From assembly GCA_016741995.1 (NCBI GenBank), contig JACVCO010000003.1:124001-188000 (forward strand): a stretch of 64,000 bases of DNA, written 5' to 3'. The notes under the pieces were generated by a model, which searched no databases, was not told where the DNA came from, and saw only the letters and a list, made by a program, of their open reading frames with translations. The stretch's first letter is position 1; each line of letters opens with the position of its first letter. Origin of the DNA: Hydrogenophaga sp. (GTDB lineage Bacteria; Pseudomonadota; Gammaproteobacteria; Burkholderiales; Burkholderiaceae_C). A program made the position numbers and the translations under genes. Shown in pieces: positions 26,551 through 36,266 of the stretch.

Positions 26551-27687
26551 ATGGCCAAACGCGACTTTTACGAAGTGCTGGGTGTGCCCAAGAACGCCTC
26601 CGACGAGGAGATCAAGAAGGCGTACCGCAAGCTCGCGATGAAGTACCACCCGGACCGCAACCAGGGCGACACGGCCAAGGGTGCCGAAGAGAAATTCAAG
26701 GAGGCCAAGGAGGCCTACGAGATGCTCTCGGACGCCCAGAAGAAAGCCGCCTACGACCAGTACGGCCACGCCGGCGTGGACCCGAACATGCGCGGCGGTC
26801 CCGGCGGGGCCGAAGGCTTCGGCAATTTCGGCGATGCCTTCGGCGACATCTTCGGCGACATCTTCGGTGGCGCACGCCGCGGCGCGGGCGGTGGCCGGCA
26901 GGTGTACCGCGGCACCGACCTCTCCTACGCGATGGAGATCACGCTCGAGGAAGCCGCCAACGGCAAGGAAACGCAGATCCGCATCCCCAGCTGGGACGAC
27001 TGCGAGACCTGCCACGGCAGCGGCGCCAAACCCGGCACCAGCGCCAAGACCTGCGGCACCTGCCACGGCCAGGGCGTGGTGCAGATGCGCCAGGGCTTCT
27101 TCAGCGTGCAGCAGACCTGCCCCACCTGCCAGGGCCGCGGCAAGGTCATCCCCGAGCCCTGCACCACCTGCCATGGCCAGGGCAAGATCAAGAAGCAGAA
27201 GACGCTGGAGATCAAGATCCCCGCGGGCATCGACGACGGCCAGCGCATCCGCTCCACCGGCAACGGCGAACCCGGCCAGAACGGTGGGCCGGCGGGTGAT
27301 CTCTACATCGAGATCCGCCTGCGCAAGCACGACATCTTCGAGCGCGATGGCGACGACCTGCACTGCCAGGTGCCCGTGAGCATGACCACCGCCGCCCTGG
27401 GCGGCGAGATCGACGTGCCCACGTTGCAAGGCAAGGCCACCATCGACCTGCCCGAGGGCACGCAGAGCGGCAAGACCTTCCGCTTGCGCGGCAAGGGCAT
27501 CAAGGGCGTGCGCTCCAGCTACCCCGGCGATCTGTACTGCCACGTGGCGGTGGAAACGCCGGTGAAGCTCACCGAGCACCAGCGCAAGCTGCTGAAAGAG
27601 CTCGACGAATCTTTCAAGAAGGGCGGCCACAAGCACAGCCCGAACGACAAGGGCTGGTTCGAGAAGGCGAAAGACTTCTTCAGCTGA
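26551..27687 (+). CDS. dnaJ: Chaperone DnaJ (Hsp40, class A)
   Basis: The 378-residue co-chaperone has the J-domain with H33-P34-D35, a Gly/Phe-rich linker (about 75-115), four zinc-binding CxxCxGxG repeats ([32 protein letters not shown]) and the C-terminal substrate-binding domains. It delivers clients to DnaK and triggers ATP hydrolysis. It follows dnaK by 80 bases on the same strand, and a strong terminator comes after it. Confidence 0.97.
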   Translation: MAKRDFYEVLGVPKNASDEEIKKAYRKLAMKYHPDRNQGDTAKGAEEKFKEAKEAYEMLSDAQKKAAYDQYGHAGVDPNMRGGPGGAEGFGNFGDAFGDIFGDIFGGARRGAGGGRQVYRGTDLSYAMEITLEEAANGKETQIRIPSWDDCETCHGSGAKPGTSAKTCGTCHGQGVVQMRQGFFSVQQTCPTCQGRGKVIPEPCTTCHGQGKIKKQKTLEIKIPAGIDDGQRIRSTGNGEPGQNGGPAGDLYIEIRLRKHDIFERDGDDLHCQVPVSMTTAALGGEIDVPTLQGKATIDLPEGTQSGKTFRLRGKGIKGVRSSYPGDLYCHVAVETPVKLTEHQRKLLKELDESFKKGGHKHSPNDKGWFEKAKDFFS

Positions 27688-27709
27688 CCGGCCCACCCGC
27701 CCATCCCCG

Positions 27710-27740
27710 AAAAGCGACGCTCCGGCGTCGCTTTTTCTTT
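27710..27740 (+). terminator. Intrinsic terminator after dnaJ
   Basis: AAAGCGACGC-TCCG-GCGTCGCTTTTT forms a seven- to ten-pair stem with a four-base loop followed by a T-rich tract; it ends the dnaK-dnaJ transcript. Confidence 0.85.
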
Positions 27741-27811
27741 TCCGGCCACGGGGGGCTTCTCAGGCACGGTGGATCGGCGTACAACCCGTTTCCTGAAACG
27801 GTATAAATCGT

Positions 27812-28543
27812 ATGAACCGTATACCTCGATACACGAGGACGGTTCTGCTGCTGGTGGCCTGGTGCATCGCCTGGCCCGCGGCGGCACAACCGGCCTGCCA
27901 CGACGACGCCCGACGCGCCGCCGAGCAGCGCGCGCTCGACGAAGCGCAGATCGAGGCCATGCGCCGGGATCAAGGCACGGTTCCCATCCCACCCCACCTG
28001 CAGGCCCTGCTCGATCAGTTGGTGGCCGTCTCGCCCCGCTTGAGCAGCGGCCCGCCGGTGCAACTGCTCGCGCTCGACGACCGCGAACTCAACGCCTTCG
28101 CGGCCGACCACGGCGTGATCATTCTCACCAGCGCGCTGTGGGACCCGAAGCACCGCCTCAGCGACGATGAGCTCGCCGCCGTGATCGCCCACGAGCTGGC
28201 CCACGTGGAAGCGCGCGATGGCCTGGCCGAGGCCTGCGAGATGCAGTTGCGGCTGGGCGATGCGCACATGGGCATCGATCAGGTGCGCGCGCGGCTGGGC
28301 ACATTGAACCCGGGCTCCGCCCTGGGCCAGGACGCGGCCGAATTGCTGCACGAACAGGAACTGCTGGCCGACGCGCGTGGCATTGCGCTGCTGCGGCTCG
28401 CGGGCCGCGACCCGCTGGCCATGGCCAGCGTGCTGGCCAAGCTGCACGCGCCCACGCTGCCCGGCGCGGCGTTCACGGTGGGCCACACCCACCCGGCCTT
28501 GCAGGAGCGGCTGGTGCGGGTGCGCGCGCTGGCCAGCCGTTAG
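27812..28543 (+). CDS. Secreted M48-family zinc metallopeptidase
   Basis: The 243-residue protein starts with a signal peptide (TRTVLLLVAWCIAWPAAAQP) and has the zinc motif H127-E128-L-A-H131, with E183 in EQELLADARG as the likely third ligand. M48 peptidases of this kind act in the periplasm, often in outer-membrane protein quality control (BepA/LoiP-like). This one lacks the TPR domain of BepA. The start at 27812 is in a short repeat-rich leader (GTATAAATCGTATGAACC). It converges with the AHSA1 gene, overlapping by four bases. Confidence 0.82.
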   Translation: MNRIPRYTRTVLLLVAWCIAWPAAAQPACHDDARRAAEQRALDEAQIEAMRRDQGTVPIPPHLQALLDQLVAVSPRLSSGPPVQLLALDDRELNAFAADHGVIILTSALWDPKHRLSDDELAAVIAHELAHVEARDGLAEACEMQLRLGDAHMGIDQVRARLGTLNPGSALGQDAAELLHEQELLADARGIALLRLAGRDPLAMASVLAKLHAPTLPGAAFTVGHTHPALQERLVRVRALASR

Positions 28544-28992
28544 CCCGGCGGGCGCTGGCTGGCCAAGGCCCGCGTGAGCCGGTCCAGGTTCTGCTCATTC
28601 GCGGGGCCGATGATGTGGCGCATCGCGGGCATGAAGCGCGGGTCTTCGAAAGCCTGCGCCCAATCCACCTGCGTACCGCCCACCACGGGCGTCAGTGTCA
28701 CCGTGAGCACGTAGTGGGGCGACGCGATGTGCCGGATGACGACCTTCGCACCCGGCTCAAGCGCCACGAACTCGCTCAGGTTGGCGTAGCGCTTGCCCTC
28801 GGGGCCGATCATGTCGAACTTCCAGCGCCCGCCTTCGCGGAACTCGAACACCTCGAACGCGTTGCTGAAGCCGTCCGGCCCCCACCACGAGGCCAGCACC
28901 TCGGCCGATTCGAAGGCCGCATACACCGCACCGGGCGGGAACGGCAGGGTTCGCGCCGTGCGCAGGGTGTTCTCGTCGGCCGCTGAGCCCAT
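28540..28992 (-). CDS. SRPBCC/AHSA1-family protein
   Basis: The 150-residue protein has the START-like AHSA1 fold: TARTLPFPPGAVYAAFESAE, then LASWWGPDGF, and the closing amphipathic helix MRHIIGPANEQNLDRLTRAL. The family binds hydrophobic ligands or, as in Aha1, Hsp90; bacterial members are mostly uncharacterised. It begins two bases after the cupin gene and is probably co-transcribed with it. Confidence 0.78.
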   Translation of the reverse strand: MGSAADENTLRTARTLPFPPGAVYAAFESAEVLASWWGPDGFSNAFEVFEFREGGRWKFDMIGPEGKRYANLSEFVALEPGAKVVIRHIASPHYVLTVTLTPVVGGTQVDWAQAFEDPRFMPAMRHIIGPANEQNLDRLTRALASQRPPG

Positions 28993-28994
28993 GG

Positions 28995-29564
28995 TCAGCT
29001 TTCGTTGTGCGCCACCTGGATGCGCCGGCGGCTGCGGGCCGGCACGTCGTAGATGTTGAAGTTGCTCATCATGCGGCCGTACAGGTGCAGGCTCACCGCA
29101 CGCGGCCGCTCGGTGGGCACGCCGGTGATGTGGATGTGGTCCGGATTCGGCACGAAGCTCGTCACCGCCCCGCGGTTGAGCAGGATCGCCCCGCCGCGCG
29201 CGAGCTCGATGCCTTCGTCCGCGCCGCGGTCGGGCGAGAGCCGCACGTAGTTGCGCTCTTCGAGCACGCCCTCCACCACCCCCACCACGCCCCAGCTGCC
29301 GTGGTCGTGCACCGGCGTCCACTGCCCCGGCAGCCACACGAGTGCGTACAGCGACAGGCCATCATCCGGCGTTTCGTGGATCAGGTTGCGCGTGTAGCCG
29401 GCCGGGTCGCTGCGGTAGTGCTCCGGCTGCAGGAAATCGCCGGCGTGTTCGATCAGATCGAGCATCAGCGGCGCCAGCGCCAGCACGCAATCGGCCGGGC
29501 TGGCCGCAGCGCGGCTGCGGGCAATGGATTGGGTGATGAAGGTGTCGAGGGCGGAGCGGGTCAT
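28995..29564 (-). CDS. Cysteine dioxygenase-family cupin
   Basis: The 189-residue cupin has the iron ligands H86 and H88 (PVHDHGSWG) and H143 (DHIHITG), typical of thiol dioxygenases that convert cysteine or 3-mercaptopropionate to the sulfinic acid. The bacterial form lacks the Cys-Tyr crosslink cysteine seen in mammalian enzymes. Whether the substrate is cysteine or a related thiol cannot be told here. The start at 29564 (MTRSALDTF) suits the domain; upstream frames are out of place. Confidence 0.8.
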   Translation of the reverse strand: MTRSALDTFITQSIARSRAAASPADCVLALAPLMLDLIEHAGDFLQPEHYRSDPAGYTRNLIHETPDDGLSLYALVWLPGQWTPVHDHGSWGVVGVVEGVLEERNYVRLSPDRGADEGIELARGGAILLNRGAVTSFVPNPDHIHITGVPTERPRAVSLHLYGRMMSNFNIYDVPARSRRRIQVAHNES

Positions 29565-29630
29565 CGGGCGATTGTGCGGGGGCGCGCCGGGCGCTATCCC
29601 CACCATTGCCAACATCGATTGGCCGCCATT

Positions 29631-29651
29631 GATAGTTTTTGACAAACTATC
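29631..29651. promoter_or_regulatory. Palindrome upstream of the ZIP transporter
   Basis: GATAGTTT and AAACTATC form a perfect eight-base inverted repeat around TTGAC, 24 bases before the transporter start and also near the divergent cupin gene. It looks like a dimeric repressor site, perhaps metal- or redox-responsive, but no binding protein can be named. Confidence 0.5.
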
Positions 29652-29675
29652 GGCAACTTTCGATTGCCCCAACCC

Positions 29676-30674
29676 ATGTCCACCCTCATCCGCCAGATCC
29701 AGCCCGTCTGGGCCCAGTTGCAGCAGCTCGAGCTGCCCGTGCCCGCGCACGCCCTGCGCAACACCTTGCTCGCGCTCGCGGCGGGCCTGCTGGTGATGGC
29801 CGGGATCGCGGCTGGCTCCACGTCCTGGGCGCCCACGCGGGCCTGGTGGCTGGCGGTGGACGGTGGCAGCGCGCTCGTGCCGGGCGTGCAGGCCTCGCTG
29901 CTGGCGGCCGTGGCCACCGCGGTGGGCGCCTTGCCGGTGTTCGTGGTGCAGCGCCTGAGCAAGCGGCAGGAGTCGGCGTTCATGGCGTTCGCGGCCGGGG
30001 TGATGCTCGCGGCCGCGGTGTTCGCGCTGCTGCTGCCCTCGCTGGACGCCAGCGCGGCGCTGGTGGGCGCCGGCGGTTCGGCGGCCTTGCTCACAGGCCT
30101 GGGTCTGGCGCTGGGCATGGGCCTGATGCTGGGCATCGACCGCGCGCTGCCGCACGAGCACGCGGTGCTGCCCCCGGCGGCGCCGGGCCACGCCAGCGCC
30201 TGGGTGCCCGGCCACCCGGCCACGCAGCGCGCCTGGCTGATGGTGCTGGCGCTCATGATCCACAACGTGCCCGAGGGCCTGGCGGTGGGCGTGGCCTATG
30301 CCGGCCCGGCCGGTGCAGACGCGGTGCACGACGGCGCTGCCGTGGCGCTGGCGATCGGCCTGCAGAACATGCCCGAAGGCCTGATCGTGGCCATGGCCTT
30401 GCGCACGCTGGGCCTGAGCGCCTTCAAGGCCTGGGGTGTGGCCGCGCTCACCGGCCTGGCCGAACCGCTGGGTGCCTTGCTGGGCCTGCTGGTGCTGGGC
30501 AGCGTGCCGGTGGCCTACCCGCTGGGCCTGGCGCTCGCGGCCGGTGCCATGATCTTCGTGGTCAGCCACGAGATCATTCCCGAGACGCACCGCAACGGCT
30601 TCGAGGGCGCGGCCAGCGCCACACTGCTGGCCGGCTTCATCTTCATGATCTGGCTCGACGCAGCCCTCGCCTGA
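29676..30674 (+). CDS. ZIP-family metal transporter
   Basis: The 332-residue membrane protein has about eight helices and the ZIP signatures HNVPEGLAVG in helix 4 and QNMPEGL in helix 5, plus HEIIPE near the end. ZIP proteins import zinc or other divalent metals into the cytoplasm. The start at 29676 is the ATG after AACC; an alternative TTG at 29664 would add four residues. An operator-like palindrome lies upstream. It is closest to the GufA branch by its motif order, which is a judgement from sequence style. Confidence 0.87.
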   Translation: MSTLIRQIQPVWAQLQQLELPVPAHALRNTLLALAAGLLVMAGIAAGSTSWAPTRAWWLAVDGGSALVPGVQASLLAAVATAVGALPVFVVQRLSKRQESAFMAFAAGVMLAAAVFALLLPSLDASAALVGAGGSAALLTGLGLALGMGLMLGIDRALPHEHAVLPPAAPGHASAWVPGHPATQRAWLMVLALMIHNVPEGLAVGVAYAGPAGADAVHDGAAVALAIGLQNMPEGLIVAMALRTLGLSAFKAWGVAALTGLAEPLGALLGLLVLGSVPVAYPLGLALAAGAMIFVVSHEIIPETHRNGFEGAASATLLAGFIFMIWLDAALA

Positions 30675-30735
30675 AACATGATCGGTGGTTGGCACTTCAC
30701 CTGAACTTTTCGCGCCTGGCACGCGTCCCTTCTTC

Positions 30736-31914
30736 ATGCGCCCCCTCATTCCCCTGCTGCTGCTCTCCACCGCTGTCGCGGCCCACGCACAAACCGACGA
30801 CTTCGCGCGCTGCCTCGACGGCCTGCGCACCACCGCACGCACCAGCGGCGTGAGCGAGGCCACCTTCCGCACGCACACCGAGGCGCTGCAACCCAACATG
30901 GGCGTGGTCGGCAACCTGGACGCGCAGCCCGAGTTCAAGACGCCGATCTGGGACTACCTCGCGTTTCTCGTCGATGACGAGCGCGTGGCCGACGGCGCCA
31001 CGCGCCTGAAGGAACACGCCGAGGTGCTGCAGCGCGTGCAGCAGCGCTACGGCGTGGACCCGGCCACCGTGGTGGCCGTGTGGGGTGTGGAAAGCAACTT
31101 CGGCCAGGGCTTCGGGCGCACGCCCATCGTGCAGTCGCTGGCCACGCTGTCGTGCTTCGGCCGGCGCCAGGCCTACTTCCGCACCGAGTTCCTCGCCGCG
31201 CTGCGCATCCTGCAGGCCGGCCACTTCGCGCCCGAGCGCTTCACGGGTTCGTGGGCCGGCGCCTTCGGCCACACGCAGTTCATGCCCAGCACCTTCGAAC
31301 GCCTCGCGGTCGATTTCGACGGCGATGGCCGCGCCGACCTGTTCGACAGCGCGCCCGACGCGCTGGCCTCCACGGCCAACTTCCTGCAGCGCGCGGGCTG
31401 GAGCAACCAGTTGCCCTGGGGCTTCGAGGTGAAGCTGCCCGCGGGCTTCAGCGCCGCGGGCGAAGGCCGGCGCACCAAGCGCCCCAGCGCCGAGTGGCGC
31501 GCGCGCGGCCTGCGCCTGGTCGACGGATCGTCCGTGCCCGAGGGCATGAGCCTGGGCCTGCTCACGCCCGCGGGCGTGCAAGGGCCGGCCTTCCTCGTCA
31601 CGCGCAACTTCGACGCGCTCTACAGCTACAACGCGGCCGAAAGCTACGGCCTGGCCATCGCCCACCTGGCCGACCGGTTGCGCGGCGCGGGCGCCTTCAC
31701 CACCCCCTGGCCCACCGACGACGCCGGCCTCTCGCGCGCCGATCGCCGCGAAGTGCAGACGCTGCTGCTCGCGCGCGGGCACGACATCGGCGCGGTGGAC
31801 GGCGCGCTCGGCGAGAAAACGCGCGCCGCGGTGCGCGTCGAGCAGGAACGCCTGGGCTGGGAAGCCAATGGCCGCGCGGGGCAGAAGCTGCTGAAGGCGC
31901 TGCGCGGCGGCTGA
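30736..31914 (+). CDS. Lytic murein transglycosylase B-type with peptidoglycan-binding domain
   Basis: The 392-residue protein has a signal peptide (RPLIPLLLLSTAVAAHAQ), an SLT_2/MltB domain with the catalytic E119 in VVAVWGVESNFGQ, the substrate-binding AFGHTQFMPSTF, and a C-terminal peptidoglycan-binding domain (about 335-390, ADRREVQTLLLARGHDIG). It cuts the glycan strand of peptidoglycan. No lipobox is seen, so it is periplasmic rather than lipid anchored. The start at 30736 begins the signal peptide. Confidence 0.9.
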   Translation: MRPLIPLLLLSTAVAAHAQTDDFARCLDGLRTTARTSGVSEATFRTHTEALQPNMGVVGNLDAQPEFKTPIWDYLAFLVDDERVADGATRLKEHAEVLQRVQQRYGVDPATVVAVWGVESNFGQGFGRTPIVQSLATLSCFGRRQAYFRTEFLAALRILQAGHFAPERFTGSWAGAFGHTQFMPSTFERLAVDFDGDGRADLFDSAPDALASTANFLQRAGWSNQLPWGFEVKLPAGFSAAGEGRRTKRPSAEWRARGLRLVDGSSVPEGMSLGLLTPAGVQGPAFLVTRNFDALYSYNAAESYGLAIAHLADRLRGAGAFTTPWPTDDAGLSRADRREVQTLLLARGHDIGAVDGALGEKTRAAVRVEQERLGWEANGRAGQKLLKALRGG

Positions 31915-31932
31915 GGCGCAAGCCACACCCGC

Positions 31933-32937
31933 TCAACCGCAAGAGCCGCCGTCGGCGCCCTCGCCGGCGCCATCGCCCGAACGCGCCAGGCTGCGCGCCA
32001 CACGCCCGGCCGCCTTGCGCAGCAACGCCTTCAGCGCGGGCGGTTGCTGCACCTCGAACTCCACGTCCATCGCCACCAGCCACCACGCCAGCGATTCGAG
32101 CTGGTTCGCGCTGCAATGCATCAGGCAGCGCGCGTCGTCGAGCGCTTCGAGCCGCGCGGCCGCGGGCGGGATGCGCCGGCTCATCAGGTCCAGCGGTTGG
32201 TGCAGCACCACGCGCGCGGGCTCGGCGTCGCTGGTGCGCGCGAGCGATTGCGCCACGTAGGCGCGCAGATCGCCACCGCCCGGCGCGGGGCGCGGCGCAA
32301 AGTGCGCCCCGGTGCGCGCCGCGCCTTCCATGCGGTCGATGCGGAAGGTGCGCCAGTCGCTGCGCGCCGGGTCCCAGGCCACCAGGTACCAACGGCCATC
32401 CACGTGCACCAGGCCTTGCGGCTCCACCTCGCGCTGCGTGGGTTGGCCGCGGCTGTCGCGGTAGGCAAAGGCCAGGCGCAACTGGTCGCGGCAGGCCACG
32501 GCCAGGGTCGCGAGCGCGGTGGCATCCACCGTGGGGCGCAGCGTCTCCATGGGCAGGATGACGTCGCGCAGCGCCTCGCTGCGCTGGCGCAGCCGCGCGG
32601 GCATCACCTGCTGCAGTTTCACCAGCGCGCGCAGCGAACCTTCCTCGATGCCGCTCACCGTGCCGGCCGCCGCCATGTGCAGCGCGATCGCCACCGCCTG
32701 CGCTTCGTCGTCGTCCAGCAGCAGCGGCGGCAGCGCCTTGCCGGCGCGAAACGCGTAGCCCCCGGCCACGCCGCTGCTGGCCTGGATGGGGTAGCCGAGC
32801 TGGCGCAGGCGGTCGATGTCGCGGCGCAGGGTGCGCGGGTGCACCTCGAGCCGTTCGGCCAGCTCGGCACCGGCCCAATGGCTGCGGGCCTGCAGCAGCG
32901 AGAGCACCCGCAGCAGCCGGGAGGAAGAGGACAACAT
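31933..32937 (-). CDS. WYL-domain transcriptional regulator (YafY-like)
   Basis: The 334-residue protein has an HTH_11 DNA-binding domain in the first 60 residues (AELAERLEVHPRTLRRDIDRL), then GGYAFRAGKALPPLLLDDDEAQAVA, a WYL ligand-binding domain (about 135-215, with GRWYLVAWD) and a WCX C-terminal part. These regulators often control the gene next to them. It is divergent from the glutathione S-transferase gene with 111 bases between, making that gene the likely target. The C-terminal residues (GEGADGGSCG) look disordered. Confidence 0.87.
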   Translation of the reverse strand: MLSSSSRLLRVLSLLQARSHWAGAELAERLEVHPRTLRRDIDRLRQLGYPIQASSGVAGGYAFRAGKALPPLLLDDDEAQAVAIALHMAAAGTVSGIEEGSLRALVKLQQVMPARLRQRSEALRDVILPMETLRPTVDATALATLAVACRDQLRLAFAYRDSRGQPTQREVEPQGLVHVDGRWYLVAWDPARSDWRTFRIDRMEGAARTGAHFAPRPAPGGGDLRAYVAQSLARTSDAEPARVVLHQPLDLMSRRIPPAAARLEALDDARCLMHCSANQLESLAWWLVAMDVEFEVQQPPALKALLRKAAGRVARSLARSGDGAGEGADGGSCG

Positions 32938-33048
32938 GCCGCGCACTCTACCTCTTATCGAGGGCGGAATCTGTCCGCAATGGGCGAGACCATGCGGCCA
33001 CGCGTTCGGCGCAGTGCCGAACCGGACCACCCCCATCAGGAGCCCACC

Positions 33049-33657
33049 ATGTCCCAAGCCATCGTTCTCTACTGGCACCCCATGTCCAGCGCCACGCCCG
33101 TGGCCTGCGCGCTGGCCGAACTCGGCCTGCCGCACGAACGCGTGAAGGTCGACATCACCACCGGCGAACAGCGCCGCCCCGCGTTCCTGGCGCTCAACCC
33201 CAACGGCAAGGTGCCCACGCTGACGGTGGGCGACGCGCCCATGTTCGAGGCGCTGGCCATCGAGCTCTGGCTGGCCGAACAGCACGGCGTGCAACGCGGC
33301 CTGTGGCCCAAGGCCGGCACGCCCGCGCAGCTGCAGGCGTTTTCCTGGTGCACCTGGGCCTACGTGACCTACGGCGCCCAGGTGATGCGCCGCCAGGCCG
33401 CGATCGACAAGGGCACGCCCGACGACGACCACGGCACCGCGGCCCTGCAGGCCATGGACCAGTTGCTCGCCGTGCTCGACGAGCGCCTGGCGAAGCAGGC
33501 CTGGATGCTGGGCGAGGCGTACTCGCTGGTGGACCTGTGCGTGGGTTCGGTGATCGGCTACAGCGCCTACCTGGGTGCGCCGGTGAACAAGCACCCGCAC
33601 GCGCAGGCCTGGCTGGCCCGCGTGCAGGCGCGCCCGGCCATGCAGGTCGAGGCCTGA
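33049..33657 (+). CDS. Glutathione S-transferase family protein
   Basis: The 202-residue protein has an N-terminal thioredoxin-like domain (YWHPMSSATPVACALAELGL, then LNPNGKVPTL with the cis-proline) and a helical C-terminal domain with ALQAMDQLLAVLDERLA. The catalytic residue is probably a serine or cysteine-like position near the start (MSSATP). Substrate is unknown. CAGGAGCCCACC precedes the start. The WYL regulator is divergent and may control it. Confidence 0.87.
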   Translation: MSQAIVLYWHPMSSATPVACALAELGLPHERVKVDITTGEQRRPAFLALNPNGKVPTLTVGDAPMFEALAIELWLAEQHGVQRGLWPKAGTPAQLQAFSWCTWAYVTYGAQVMRRQAAIDKGTPDDDHGTAALQAMDQLLAVLDERLAKQAWMLGEAYSLVDLCVGSVIGYSAYLGAPVNKHPHAQAWLARVQARPAMQVEA

Positions 33658-33661
33658 TCGC

Positions 33662-34006
33662 TCAGAGCTTCACCGCGGTGCCGCTCACGGCGACCATCAT
33701 CATCCCGTTGCTTTCGCCGAGCACTTCGTAGTCGAAGTCGATGCCGATGACGCCGTTGGCACCGAGCTCGCGCGCGGACTCGATGAGGTCCTCCAGCGCG
33801 GCGTCGCGCGCGCCGGAGAGGGCGCGCTCGTAGCCACCGGCGCGCCCGCCCACCACGTCGCGGATGGAGGAAAACATGTCGCGAAAGATGTTGGCGCCGA
33901 TGATGGCTTCGCCATGCACCACGCCCACCATCTGCGTGCGTTCCACGCCCGGGGGCATGGTGGTGCTGAGGAAGAAGCCCTGCGGCGCTTTGGAAAACCA
34001 GCCCAT
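33662..34006 (-). CDS. YbjQ family (heavy-metal-binding domain) protein
   Basis: The 114-residue protein contains the YbjQ core [34 protein letters not shown] and the second half [20 protein letters not shown]. Family members form pentameric rings; function is unsettled. It converges with the transferase gene and is 53 bases downstream of the ThiQ-like gene on the same strand. Confidence 0.85.
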   Translation of the reverse strand: MGWFSKAPQGFFLSTTMPPGVERTQMVGVVHGEAIIGANIFRDMFSSIRDVVGGRAGGYERALSGARDAALEDLIESARELGANGVIGIDFDYEVLGESNGMMMVAVSGTAVKL

Positions 34007-34059
34007 GGTGTGCTCCGGTGACGGTGGAACCGGGATGCTAGTTCAGCGGCCCGGCGCCC

Positions 34060-34687
<628 letters not shown>

Positions 34688-34704
<17 letters not shown>

Positions 34705-36250
34705 GGGGATCCGTGTGGCGGCGGCCGGCGCCGTCGATGAGCAGAAAAGCCGCGAGCGCCAGCGCCATCAACAGCGCCGCGAGCACCAGCGCGGCCTGCA
34801 GGTTCGCCTCGCCCGGGCGACCCAGGCGCTGGTGGATGAGCGTGGTGAGCGTGATCCACTCGGGCCGCGAGAGGAACAGCGACACCGCGAACTCGCCCAG
34901 CATGGTGGCCGCGGCGAAGGCGCTGCCGCGGCGCAGCGCAGGCCACACCAGCGGCAGCGTGATCCGCGCGAACACACGCGCGGGTGGGGCACCCAGCGTG
35001 GCCGCGGCCTGGGCCAGGTGCGGCGGCACGGCATCGAGCGCCGCACCGAGCGCCTTGGCGATGAAGGGGTAAGCGATGAGCGCGTACGCCGCCACCAGCA
35101 GCGGCAGGCTCGCCGTCCACTGCGGATAGAGCAGCAACAGCCCGAAGGCCACGGTGACGGGCGACACCACGAACGGAAGGAACGCCGCCGCGCGCCAGAC
35201 CACGCCCCACCCGCGCAGCGCCTGCGCCGACACCGCATGCAGCAGGCCCATGAGCAGCGCCAGGGCCAGCGCCATCGCGCTGAAACGCAAGGTGTTGGCG
35301 AGCGCGCCGAGCGTGGACGGTTCGCCGAGCACGGCCCAGGCACTGCCGTCCAGCACCGCCGGCGCCACGCGCGCCAGGATGGCCAGCAGCGGCGCCGCGG
35401 CCACGAGGCCCAGCACACCCAAGGCCATCGCCACGGCGGCGCGTTCGCGCGCGCTGCGCGCCGGCCGGCGCGGCAACGGGTCGGTGCGCGCGGGCGCGGC
35501 CAGGCGCTGTTCGATGGCGGCGTAAGCGATGGCCACCGCGCCGTTGAGCAGCAGCATCCACACCGCGAGCACACCGGCCTGCCCGAGTGCGAGTTCGTGC
35601 GCCACCAGGGTGTAGATCTCGACCTCGGCAGTGGCCCAGCGCTGGCCACCCAGCACCAGGGCCAGGCCGAAGCCGCTGAGGCAGTAGAGAAACACCAGGC
35701 ACGCGGCCGACGCGAGCCAGGGCCGCATGGCCGGCCACTCCACGCGGCGGAACGCGCGCCAGGGCGTGGCGCCGAGCGTGCGCGCCGCGGCCACGCGCGA
35801 GGCGCTCACGTGCTCCAGCGCGTCCACGCCCGCGCGCACCACCAGGCAGAGGTTGAAGAACACGTTGCCGTAGATGAGCAACCACGGCGTGCCCGAGCCA
35901 TCGACGCCGAGCACGCCGCGCGGGCCGAGCAGCGCCAACACCCCCATGGCCGCCACCAGCGTGGGCACCACGAAGGGCAGCATGAGTGCGCGCAACGCGA
36001 GCGCGCGGCCAGGGAAATCGAAGCGCGCGAACACCCAGGCCAGGGGCACACCGATCAGCAAACACAGCAGCGTGCTCAGTGCGGCCTGCGCGAGCGACCA
36101 CAGCACGCGGCCGCGCAGGTAGGCGTCGCTCCACAGCGCCCAGAAACCAATGTCGCCCGTGCCCCAGCCTTCGGCCAGCAGCCGCGTCACCGGCGCCACC
36201 GCCAGCAACAGCAGAAAGCCCAGGGGCAGCGCGCTCAGGGCGAAACGCAT
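34688..36250 (-). CDS. thiP: ABC transporter permease, thiamine (ThiP) type
   Basis: The 520-residue permease is a tandem duplication of two six-helix halves, each with an EAA-type loop (VSASRVAAARTLGATPWRAFRRV and LAQAAATLGAPPARVFARI), as in ThiP (about 536 residues in E. coli). It forms the channel for the binding protein at 36267-37289. Translation probably couples with thiQ through the 17-base overlap. Confidence 0.82.
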
Positions 36251-36266
36251 GCGTGGGGGCCCATGT

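Noticed and set aside
29631-29651. OxyR site
   Set aside because: The arms are ATAG/CTAT-like but separated by 11 bases rather than 7, so the match to the OxyR pattern is not good enough to name it.
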